A program made the translations under genes and the position numbers. This document shows, one piece after another, positions 34,673 to 42,660 of a stretch of 64,000 bases of DNA. Under the pieces are notes generated by a model. It was given only the letters and a program-made list of their open reading frames with translations, did no database searches and was not told where the DNA came from. The DNA is from Acidobacteriota bacterium. GTDB taxonomy: Bacteria; Acidobacteriota; Vicinamibacteria; Vicinamibacterales; 2-12-FULL-66-21. Position 1 is the first letter of the stretch. Each line of letters opens with the position of its first letter. Where the stretch lies: positions 45,944 through 109,943 of the forward strand of contig JACPDI010000032.1 in the NCBI GenBank assembly GCA_016184105.1, given 5' to 3'.

Positions 34673-34924
34673 CTACTCTCGATCGTGGGCCGAGCGTTTG
34701 CCGATGAAGACGACTTCCTCGTGCGCCAGCGTCTCGGCCGCGTACCGCATCGCGGCCTGGATGTCCTCACGTGTGAGGCGCGGGTAGGCCTCCAAAAGGT
34801 CCGCCTCGGAAGCACCTTCGCTCAACTTGCGAAGTATCAGCTCAACCGGGAGCCGCGTCCCGCGGATGACTGGCTTCCCAAGCATCACGTCGGGATTTAC
34901 CTCGATGCGGTCCGTCAGCATCAT
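34673..34924 (-). CDS. DUF433 antitoxin-like protein
   Basis: An 83-aa protein matching DUF433: DRIEVNPDVMLGKPVIRGTR, then VELILRKLSEGASEADLLEA and REDIQAAMRYAAE. These proteins pair with DUF5615 PIN-like toxins in predicted type II toxin-antitoxin modules. Here the partner just downstream is truncated, so this is an orphan antitoxin. ATG 34924 (or 34921) has an AGAGG site. Confidence 0.82.
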   Translation of the reverse strand: MMLTDRIEVNPDVMLGKPVIRGTRLPVELILRKLSEGASEADLLEAYPRLTREDIQAAMRYAAETLAHEEVVFIGKRSAHDRE

Positions 34925-35044
34925 ACGAAGCCTCTGCCCAGCATACACCGCAACGACCCTCGATATCGCCACCCTTCACCGCATTGGCGAGTCGCTCCAA
35001 ACGCGGATTCGTGCCTGGTTCCGCGCTTCTTGCGGTGAAGCGGA

Positions 35045-36010
35045 TCATCCCTTCGCACCCGCGGCGACCCGGCGACCCGCGAAGGTGACCGCCCGAATGT
35101 GGAGCAGCGCGGCTCGCGCCGGTTCGGTGTCGCGGATGGTGCGCAGAGCCAGATCCACAAACGCCGCCGCCGTTTGCGACATGGTGGCGCGGCTCCGCGC
35201 CACCAGCCAGATCTCGCGTCCGGCCGCGGGGCCGTCGAGCGGGATCGCCACGAGGCGGCGCTGCTGGACCTCGGTCAGCACGCACCGGCGCGACATGATC
35301 GTGATCCCCATCCCCGCCTCGACGGCGCGTTTCAGCGCATCCAGCGTCGGCACGCCGAGCACGATCCGGTGCTTGACGCCGCACGCGTCGAGCAGCGCGA
35401 GCACGCGCGTGCGGTCCGGCGACGGTTCATTGTGCGCGATGAGCGGCTGTTCCGCCACGTCGCGCAGCCGGAGGCACGATCGGCTGGCGAACTCGTGGGA
35501 GGGCGGAACGACGACCAGGAACTCGTCGCGGTCGAGCACGATGCTCTGCAGGTCCTCCGCCTCGGGCTTGTCCATCGCCAGGCCGACGTCGAGATCCCCC
35601 TTGCGGACCAGGCCCGCGACGTCGCGCGACCGCGTTCGTTTCAGGTCCACACGGGTATCCGGGCGCTGCTGGCGAAAGGTATCGATGAGCGGCAGGGCGA
35701 CGCCCGCCAGCGAGTCGTTGGCCCCCACGAGCAGCTCCGTCCGTCCGATCTGTCGCAGGTTGACGATGGCGGCATGCGCCTCGGCGGCCATGTCAACGAT
35801 CCGCCGGGCGTAGGCGGCGAGCCGCTCGCCGGCGGACGTCAGCCGGACGGCGCCGCGGTCCCGAATCAGCAGCGTTGTGCCCGCCGCGCTCTCGAGGCGT
35901 TGGATCGCGACGGTCACGGCGGGCTGCGTGCGGCCCAGTCGTGAGGCCGCCCGGGTCAGGCTCGTCTCGTCCAACACCATCACGAACGTGCGCAGATCGG
36001 TCAGGTTCAT
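35045..36010 (-). CDS. LysR-family transcriptional regulator
   Basis: A 321-aa protein with an N-terminal LysR winged helix (LTDLRTFVMVLDETSLTRAA, RLGRTQPAVTVAIQRLESA, GTTLLIRD) and a substrate-binding domain (LLVGANDSLAGVALPLIDTF; GDLDVGLAMDKPEAEDL). It starts at ATG 36010 with a GGTGG site, preferred over 36040. A transcriptional terminator lies directly upstream. A relic of a related gene is present at about 55.7 kb. Its target is not evident; no divergent partner gene adjoins it. Confidence 0.88.
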   Translation of the reverse strand: MNLTDLRTFVMVLDETSLTRAASRLGRTQPAVTVAIQRLESAAGTTLLIRDRGAVRLTSAGERLAAYARRIVDMAAEAHAAIVNLRQIGRTELLVGANDSLAGVALPLIDTFRQQRPDTRVDLKRTRSRDVAGLVRKGDLDVGLAMDKPEAEDLQSIVLDRDEFLVVVPPSHEFASRSCLRLRDVAEQPLIAHNEPSPDRTRVLALLDACGVKHRIVLGVPTLDALKRAVEAGMGITIMSRRCVLTEVQQRRLVAIPLDGPAAGREIWLVARSRATMSQTAAAFVDLALRTIRDTEPARAALLHIRAVTFAGRRVAAGAKG

Positions 36011-36029
36011 AAGCCACCAGAAAATGAAA

Positions 36030-36060
36030 AAGGCCATCATCCCGGGTGGGTGATGGCCTT
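36030..36060 (-). terminator. Intrinsic terminator, leftward
   Basis: A perfect 10-bp stem AAGGCCATCA/TGATGGCCTT (36030-36039 with 36051-36060) is followed on the minus strand by TTTTTCATTTT. It lies 30 bp after the stop of the candidate 53-aa gene and separates it from the LysR gene. Confidence 0.8.
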
Positions 36061-36090
36061 GGTCGTGCTCTCGATTCCTCGCCGCCTACA

Positions 36091-36252
36091 TCACCCAGCC
36101 CTCATCGCCGGCGTAATGCCGACCACGACCACGAGGGACAGGACGAGGACGAGCACGGACGACAGGCGGGCGAGAATCCGCCCGGACGCAGGCGCCGGGG
36201 CGGCGCTCGGCGCCGGTGTGCGAGGCGTGTCCGTGAACGAAGACGGCGTCAT
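36091..36252 (-). CDS. Candidate 53-aa single-pass membrane peptide
   Basis: An ATG-initiated 54-codon frame. Residues 1-25 are Pro/Ala/Thr-rich, and about 28-46 form a hydrophobic Leu/Val helix (LSSVLVLVLSLVVVVGI), followed by a short basic tail. A strong intrinsic terminator follows 30 bp after the stop, which argues that a transcript ends here. No good ribosome site is seen, so the start is uncertain. I recognise no family; a small membrane protein is the plain reading. Confidence 0.45.
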   Translation of the reverse strand: MTPSSFTDTPRTPAPSAAPAPASGRILARLSSVLVLVLSLVVVVGITPAMRAG

Positions 36253-36393
36253 GTCTACGCGCATCGTAGCCCGGTTCGACGCGCGGCGACAAGGAGAGAG
36301 GCTGTCATTTATGGAAGGCAGAAGCGCAATTTATGCCAAGGCTGCGACATCTGCGACGACCGCTTCGTACGCCGCGCGGCCTCGAGGTGCACC

Positions 36394-38883
36394 CTACGCC
36401 GCCAGCTTCGCGTACACCCCGCGAGCCCGGCGCCAGAGCTCGATGACTTCCCGCTTCTGTGCCGGCGTGTCGAACGCGTCCGACTGCTCCAACAGCCCCA
36501 GGACGTGGTCGATCCACCGGAGGAAGTAGCGCGCATCTTCGGGAGACCGCGGCCGCGAGCCCTCCTTGGCCAGGTACACGGGATTGGTGTGCGCGTACAC
36601 GTAGCTGTCCATCAGCAGGTGCTGGCGCTCCGGCCCGGTCACGCGTGCCGCGATCCAGCCGCTCTGCTCCACCGGCACGCTGCCGGCGAACGTCGCGTGG
36701 TACGGATCGGCCGGCTTGATCGACCGGACGACAGCGCCGTTCTGGACGATGTCGAGCGTGTCCATCGGAACGATCGACCGCGCCTCCACCTCCACCTTCA
36801 CCTGCGTGCCCCTGCCGGCCGGGAGCGCCAGCTCCTCTCCGGGCTCGCGTCCGTCCACGCGCATGAACAGCAGCGGGCCGTTGGTGACGAACGAGCGTCC
36901 GGCCGTCAGGCCGCGGATCCAGTCCTGATAGTTGAGCGGGGACGCGCTCCGAACGTATACGCGGGTGGTGCCGATCGCCGGCGCCCGCCAATAGTTGGTC
37001 ATCGCGTCGGTGCCCGCAGAGGCGGGCACGCGGAATCCGAGGTTGAGCACGCGGTACCACACCTTGGCAGACACGTACTCGTCGCTCCAGATACACATCA
37101 CGTCGTAGTAGTCGACGTTGCCGAGCGCGGCGTTCACCGGAAACTCGCGCGCGCCGCTGTAGTTGACCTCCTCCGGCTCGCGCTTCGGCGTGGTGAACGG
37201 GTGAACGTAGCCCGCGACGCCCCCCTGCGCGTGCACGGCGTCGAGCACGAGCGCGTTGGGCGGGTAATGCCCGCCGAGCGCGGTCCCCTGGTTGCCGAGA
37301 AACTGCGGCCACACGAAAGACGTGAGATTCAGCAGCGCCATGTGGCCGGCGAACCCGGGACGGTACTCCTCGTTGAAGTACATCAACCGGTTCGGCTTCG
37401 AGATGGCGTTGAGCTTCCCCTCGAAGTACTTGAGATCGTGAATGCGGGTGCCCGCCTGGTTGGCGATCAGATCGTTGACGACGTGCAGATCCTCGCCGTC
37501 GGCTTCGAGCATCAACGAGCGCGGCGTCGCCTCGAAGATGCCGCCGTAATTCATGTGGATGTGATTGTCGCCCGAGTGCCAGCCGAGCGCCGGCATGTCG
37601 AGAACGCGCTTCAACGCGAACTCGACCGTCGCCGTCTGCCCTTCCACGATGGTGACCTGCTGCTTTTCCGGGCGGTACTCGAAACCCTTCGTCAGCTCGA
37701 TCGTCGCGGGGCCGGCAGGCAGCTCGATCGTGAAGCTGCCCGGCGCATGAAAGTAGTGGTCTTTGGTGACCACCACCATTCGGTGAAAACCATCCTCCGG
37801 CGTGTAGCTCTTCCCGTCGGACGCGACGAGGTAGGCACGCGCCTGCGTGTCCTGCCCGGTGGCGGCGTCCCTGAGGTGAACGCGGAGGAGCCCGACGGGA
37901 CGCCGGTGCTTCAGCCGCCTGATTTCCACCTGCGCTGGCGTACCACCGACGGCCGGCACGGTCCAGAGCGTGAACCGTCCGCCTGCGTTCGAGATGTAGG
38001 CGAGCGTGCGGCTGTCGGGCGACCAGGCGGGCGTGTGGACCTCACCATCGACGTACGTCAGCCGGTGCGGGTTGCCGTCGCTCGCCGACATCACCCAAAG
38101 CTGGTTGTGCCCGCTGCGGAACGACGCGTACGCGACCTTGCGGCCGTCGGGCGACCACACCGGGCGCGCGTGGTACACCGTTTCTTCCTGCAGCAGCAGA
38201 TCGATCTGGCCCGTGTCGGGGCGCAGCGTCCAGAGACCGCCCGTGCCCTGGATGCGTTTGCTGCCCCACGGCCGGTTGCTGACGAAGACGATCGCCCGCC
38301 CATCCGGCGACCAGCTCGGCGAGATGTTCTGATATTCATCGGCGAGCACCGGGCGCACGGCCCCGTCGGCCAGGCTCACAGACCAGAGGCCCAGCGCCTT
38401 GCCCCGGTCCATCGAGACGAACAGGATCGACTGGCCATCGCGCGCCCACTGAGGGTCAACCGCGAAGCCGGTGCTCTGGGTCAGCGGTTGCGGATGGCCG
38501 CCGTCGGCGTCGATCGTCCAGATATCGATCACCGATCCGGTGTCGCGCGTGAACGCGATCCGGCGGCCGTCAGGCGACCAGTCGGGCTGCGAGTCGTAGT
38601 GCGGCCCCTCGGTGAGCTGTACCGCTTCTCCACCTTGAGCGGGAATGCGCCACAGGCTGCCGCGCATGGCCACGACAATCGACTGCCCGTCCGGAGACCA
38701 TGCCGGCGCCCACGGTCCCGTGGTGACCGGCGGCAGGTACATGCTCTCCATGTACATTGTCGATCCGCCGGCGCCGAAGATGCGCTGGTAGGCCGACGGA
38801 ATCTGGAGGATATGAGCCGTGAGCGGCACGGCCGCGACGATCGCGGCAGCAGCCAACGCAGCCAGAGCCAGTCGCCTCGACAT
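36394..38883 (-). CDS. Exported beta-propeller / CehA-McbA metallohydrolase
   Basis: An 829-aa secreted protein. After a signal peptide (residues 1-22), residues about 55-330 carry TolB-type PD40 repeats with repeated WSPDGR motifs. A linker beta domain follows. A CehA/McbA-type PHP metallohydrolase then starts near residue 435 (GWHSGDNHIHMNYGG), with more metal residues in CIWSDEYV and PASAGTDAM. The C-terminus has an Ig-like part and helices. CehA and McbA hydrolyse carbaryl esters, but most members are of unknown substrate. Last gene of the peptidase operon, 22 bp after a same-length paralogue. ATG 38883 has AAAGGGAG. Confidence 0.85.
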   Translation of the reverse strand: MSRRLALAALAAAAIVAAVPLTAHILQIPSAYQRIFGAGGSTMYMESMYLPPVTTGPWAPAWSPDGQSIVVAMRGSLWRIPAQGGEAVQLTEGPHYDSQPDWSPDGRRIAFTRDTGSVIDIWTIDADGGHPQPLTQSTGFAVDPQWARDGQSILFVSMDRGKALGLWSVSLADGAVRPVLADEYQNISPSWSPDGRAIVFVSNRPWGSKRIQGTGGLWTLRPDTGQIDLLLQEETVYHARPVWSPDGRKVAYASFRSGHNQLWVMSASDGNPHRLTYVDGEVHTPAWSPDSRTLAYISNAGGRFTLWTVPAVGGTPAQVEIRRLKHRRPVGLLRVHLRDAATGQDTQARAYLVASDGKSYTPEDGFHRMVVVTKDHYFHAPGSFTIELPAGPATIELTKGFEYRPEKQQVTIVEGQTATVEFALKRVLDMPALGWHSGDNHIHMNYGGIFEATPRSLMLEADGEDLHVVNDLIANQAGTRIHDLKYFEGKLNAISKPNRLMYFNEEYRPGFAGHMALLNLTSFVWPQFLGNQGTALGGHYPPNALVLDAVHAQGGVAGYVHPFTTPKREPEEVNYSGAREFPVNAALGNVDYYDVMCIWSDEYVSAKVWYRVLNLGFRVPASAGTDAMTNYWRAPAIGTTRVYVRSASPLNYQDWIRGLTAGRSFVTNGPLLFMRVDGREPGEELALPAGRGTQVKVEVEARSIVPMDTLDIVQNGAVVRSIKPADPYHATFAGSVPVEQSGWIAARVTGPERQHLLMDSYVYAHTNPVYLAKEGSRPRSPEDARYFLRWIDHVLGLLEQSDAFDTPAQKREVIELWRRARGVYAKLAA

Positions 38884-38905
38884 CGATACTCCCTTTCGGA
38901 CGGAC

Positions 38906-41395
38906 TCAGGGGGTCGGCTTGGCCGTGCCCCCGCCGGCAATCGCTTCGAGGCGGCGGCGGGCTTGCGCAAACCGTGCTTTCAGTTTCGGGATTGCGGCAC
39001 CGTCGTACCGCTCCGCGAGGCGCTTGTCCGCCACATCCATCCACCGCAGCAGTTCCGTTGCGGCGCGCTGGGCGGACTCGCGGTCCGTACTGCCGACCCG
39101 CCCGAACCAGACGGGTGCCGTGTGGGCGAACGGGTAGCTGTCCATGACGGGCCACCGCGCCGCGCCGCCGCGAACGCGTGCCGCAATCCATCCGCCGGCC
39201 GGAGCCTTGATCCGCCCTGTCCACGTGCGCTTGCCTGGCGCGTCCAGCCCTCGATCGCTCCACGCGACCGTGCCGTTGACGAGGACCTCGACGGTCTCGA
39301 GCGCCGTTGGCGACGCGACCGTCAGCTCCCACGGCACGTCGGCACCCGGCCTGGCCTCGATCGCATCACCCGGACCGGCGCTGCCCGCGGCGAATTGCAG
39401 CAGCGGGCCCGTCGTGACGAAGCTGCGGCCCGCGCGCAGAGCGTTCAGGTAGCTGTTCAGCGTCAGCGGGCCTTCGGGTTTCACGTACACGCGCGCGGTC
39501 CCGACCGCCATCGTTCTGTAGAAGTCGTTCATGACGTCGGTGCCGGCCGATGGCGCAACGACGGCTCCGACGTTGAGCAGTCGGTACCACGCGTCGCTGG
39601 TTCCCAGTTCGTCGCTCCACAGGCACGCCACCTCGATCGTGTCGAGGTCCCCGAGCACGGCGTCGGGTACGAGCCCCAGCGGCAGGCCGTTCGGCGGCTC
39701 GTTGCCGCCGGGGAAGGGACCAGCCCGCATCACCGGGTGGACGTATGCGTTCACGCCGCCCTGGCGCCTCGCGTGCGCGAGCGCGACAGCATTCGGCCGG
39801 TCGTCCAGTCCGTACGCGGGGTACCCAGGCCCCCAGTACCACGGCCAGTGCGGCGACGAGACGCCGATGAGTCCCATGTGCCCGAAGAAGTGGGGCCGGA
39901 CCTCCTGGCCGAACGCGATGAGCGGCGGACCGGACGAGAGGCGTCGCCAGTCGAACCACTCGAGATCGTTCACGCGCGTGTGGAGATTGGCCATCAGTGG
40001 AGTGCCCACATCCAGGTCCTCGCCCTGCATCATCGGGACGAGATGCTCGGGTCGAAGCGTATACACGCCGCCGTAGTTCATGTGGAAGTGGTGATCTCCC
40101 GAGTACCAGCCGTCGGCCCGCGTGTTCCAGATCGGCGAGAACTGAAGATCGGCGGTCGTCGTTTCCGCCGTCCTGGCGTTGGCCGTCGCCGAAACGGCCG
40201 CCGCTCCGAACCCCGCGGCGGCGGTCACGCGCACGGCGCCGGCAGGCACTTCGATGGTGACCACGCCTGGCGAGTAGAAGTAAACGAGCCCATTCTGCCC
40301 GTCGAACCAGACCTGGCCCGAAGACGGCACTGCCGGGTGCCCGTCGCGATCGGCGACGTGCACGCGCGCCGGCAGCGGCGCGGCGCTCCCCTCGCGGCGC
40401 GTTCTGACCTGGACTCGCGACGTCGGCTCGCCCCAATCCCAGGCGCGTACCGGCACCTCCAGCACCTCGCCACCGCCGCGACCCACGCGACGCAGGCGGA
40501 ACTGGCGCTCCGCGTCGGCCTCGACGAAGAACACGGATTCGCCGTCCGCGCTGAATGCCGGCATGACCGGCTTGCCCCCGCGCGCGATCCGGATCGGCGG
40601 TCCTCCGGCGACGTCCACGAGCCACAGGTCCCACGCGTCCGGATTGGGAAAGCCGGCGGCAATCGTCTTCCCGTCCGGATGGAGTGCGGGACGCATCTGC
40701 GAGGCAATCGGGTACTCGGCCAGCACGCGCCGCTGTTTGTCGGGAAGGCTCAACACCGCCAGCCGGTCGGACCCCTGGCCCTTGCCCACGTAGATCACCT
40801 GGCTGTCGCCCGGCAGCGGCAGCGGCCGCAGCTCGAGCCCCTCGTCCTCGGTGAGACGCGTCCTGGCGCCCGTCGCGAGGTCGATGCGCCACAGGTCAAG
40901 ATCGCCGGCTTCACCCGACGAGTAGAACAGCGAGCGGCCGTCGCTCGAATAGGCCGGATCGAGATCGATCGCGGGTGTATCGACAAGAACCTTCTCAGAC
41001 CCGCCCGCGACCTCGATCTGGACCAGGCTCGTGTCCTTGCCGGTGTCGCGCACGAACGCGATCTTCTGGCCGTCAGGCGACCAGGCGGGACGCGAGTCCA
41101 TGCCGGCGCCTCGTGTGATGCGCCGCGCTTCCCCGGTCTGCGGGTCGAGAAGCCATAACCACCCGCGTGCAGAGAACGCGAGCCATTTCCCGTCGGGCGA
41201 CGCGGCCGGATCGGTCGGGCCGGCGCCGAGCGCCGGCATCTCGTACCCCTCGAGATACACGTGATGGCTGTAGCCGGCGACCTTCGGGTAACGGTTGCTC
41301 CACTGCGCGAGTGGCGCGGGTTGCGCCACGCCGAAGGCAACGGCAAGAACGGTCGAAAGGCCGATCGCGCGCGGCAGCCCGCCCCCGGACGTCAT
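38906..41395 (-). CDS. Exported beta-propeller / CehA-McbA metallohydrolase, paralogue
   Basis: Also 829 aa with the same layout as its downstream neighbour: signal peptide, PD40 repeats (SPDGKWLAFSARG, WSPDGQKIAFVRD), linker, and the metal core YSGDHHFHMNYGG near residue 440, with LWSDELG and APSAGTDVM later. It looks like an old tandem duplication. ATG 41395 overlaps the M42 peptidase stop as ATGA, which fixes the start. Its place in a peptidase operon suggests peptide- or amide-related substrates. Confidence 0.85.
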   Translation of the reverse strand: MTSGGGLPRAIGLSTVLAVAFGVAQPAPLAQWSNRYPKVAGYSHHVYLEGYEMPALGAGPTDPAASPDGKWLAFSARGWLWLLDPQTGEARRITRGAGMDSRPAWSPDGQKIAFVRDTGKDTSLVQIEVAGGSEKVLVDTPAIDLDPAYSSDGRSLFYSSGEAGDLDLWRIDLATGARTRLTEDEGLELRPLPLPGDSQVIYVGKGQGSDRLAVLSLPDKQRRVLAEYPIASQMRPALHPDGKTIAAGFPNPDAWDLWLVDVAGGPPIRIARGGKPVMPAFSADGESVFFVEADAERQFRLRRVGRGGGEVLEVPVRAWDWGEPTSRVQVRTRREGSAAPLPARVHVADRDGHPAVPSSGQVWFDGQNGLVYFYSPGVVTIEVPAGAVRVTAAAGFGAAAVSATANARTAETTTADLQFSPIWNTRADGWYSGDHHFHMNYGGVYTLRPEHLVPMMQGEDLDVGTPLMANLHTRVNDLEWFDWRRLSSGPPLIAFGQEVRPHFFGHMGLIGVSSPHWPWYWGPGYPAYGLDDRPNAVALAHARRQGGVNAYVHPVMRAGPFPGGNEPPNGLPLGLVPDAVLGDLDTIEVACLWSDELGTSDAWYRLLNVGAVVAPSAGTDVMNDFYRTMAVGTARVYVKPEGPLTLNSYLNALRAGRSFVTTGPLLQFAAGSAGPGDAIEARPGADVPWELTVASPTALETVEVLVNGTVAWSDRGLDAPGKRTWTGRIKAPAGGWIAARVRGGAARWPVMDSYPFAHTAPVWFGRVGSTDRESAQRAATELLRWMDVADKRLAERYDGAAIPKLKARFAQARRRLEAIAGGGTAKPTP

Positions 41396-42660
41396 CGCGA
41401 CACCCCGGCGCACGGCGCCGCGCACTCGTTCCCCCGCGACGAGATCGGGCCGCGATCCTGGGCGTCGAACTCGCGGATGGCCTTCACCTCGGCCGCCGAC
41501 AACCGCCGCACCATCTGCACGATCAGCTTCACGGTGTTGTCAAAGTCCGCGCGGTCGATCACGCCGGACTGGCTGTGCCCGTACCGGGTCGGCACGCCGA
41601 TGTTGATCGCGGGGACGCCCGTGTCCGACTTCTGAAGCATCGCGCCGTCCTCGCCGTACCCGCTCACGGATTCGAACTGCAGCGGGATCTGGCCTTCCCG
41701 GGCGACCCTGATGATCCACTCGACGAAGTTGTTGTTCGGGATCATGCTGTTGTCGAATACAAACACCGACGGCCCCTTGCCCAGCGCCTCCTGCGACAGC
41801 CTGGGCGAGGTGAGCAGCGGGAAATCGGCGGCGATACCGATCTCCAGGTTGATCACGATGTCCGGTTTCGTGCTGGCGTACACCACAGACGCGCCGCGCA
41901 GTCCGATCTCCTCCTGCACCGTCGCGGCAACCTGCACGGTGTTGGGGTGCGATGTCGCCTTGAGCTGCTTGAGCGCCTCGGTGATGACCGCCAGCCCCAC
42001 GCGGTCGTCCCAGGCCTTGGCCAGGTACCGGCCGGTCCCGCTCAGCGCCTGGAACTCGGTGTGGTAGGCGATGGGCAGCCCCGGCCGCACGCCGAACTTC
42101 TCCATCGCTTCCTGCCGGCTCCGCGCGCCGATGTCGATGAACATGTCCTCGAGCGGCACCAGGTGGGTGCGCTCGGCCGGCCGCAGGATATGTCCCGACT
42201 TCATCCCGGTATACCCGACGACGATGCCCCGGGGCGTCAGGATCGACATCCTCTGCGTGAGCACGCTCTGATCGAAGTAGCCGCCGACCGGATGAAAGTA
42301 GATGAAGCCGTTGTCGTCGATGTGGCGCACCAGGAATCCGACTTCGTCCATGTGCGCCATGAGCAGCACGCGTGGCGCGTCCGCCTGGCCGCGCAGCGCG
42401 CCGAGCAGGTTGCCGAGACCGTCGGTGCGCAGGTCGGAGAGCAGGCCCTGCCACTCCCGGCGGAGGATATTGCGCACGGGGCCCTCGAAACCGGCGATGC
42501 CATGGGCGTTGGTCAGCTCGGCCAGCAGCCGCACCGTGGCGTCCTGCGCCTGCGCCAGCACGCCGGCGGGTAGGGCGACGGTGCACAAGGCTGCCACGAA
42601 CAAACCGGCCGGGGCGGGCGCCAACAGTCGCCTGCGATGGAGTCGAGTCGTTCTGCGCAT
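41392..42660 (-). CDS. Exported M42-family aminopeptidase
   Basis: A 422-aa metallopeptidase with a signal peptide (APAPAGLFVAALCTVALPAG). M42 motifs are present: LMAHMDEVGFLVR (metal His and Asp), AKAWDDRVGLAVI (bridging Asp), VQEEIGLRGA (catalytic Glu pair), INLEIGIAADFP, and PTRYGHSQSG (metal His). M42 enzymes such as TET are usually cytoplasmic dodecamers, so export is notable. The start follows the M28 stop with no gap (TAGATG). It should finish degradation of peptides in the periplasm. Confidence 0.88.
   Translation of the reverse strand: MRRTTRLHRRRLLAPAPAGLFVAALCTVALPAGVLAQAQDATVRLLAELTNAHGIAGFEGPVRNILRREWQGLLSDLRTDGLGNLLGALRGQADAPRVLLMAHMDEVGFLVRHIDDNGFIYFHPVGGYFDQSVLTQRMSILTPRGIVVGYTGMKSGHILRPAERTHLVPLEDMFIDIGARSRQEAMEKFGVRPGLPIAYHTEFQALSGTGRYLAKAWDDRVGLAVITEALKQLKATSHPNTVQVAATVQEEIGLRGASVVYASTKPDIVINLEIGIAADFPLLTSPRLSQEALGKGPSVFVFDNSMIPNNNFVEWIIRVAREGQIPLQFESVSGYGEDGAMLQKSDTGVPAINIGVPTRYGHSQSGVIDRADFDNTVKLIVQMVRRLSAAEVKAIREFDAQDRGPISSRGNECAAPCAGVSR

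Noticed and set aside
36046..39147. Open frame of over 1000 codons opposite the CehA gene
   Set aside because: Antisense to a protein with clear propeller and metal motifs; the composition is a GC artefact.
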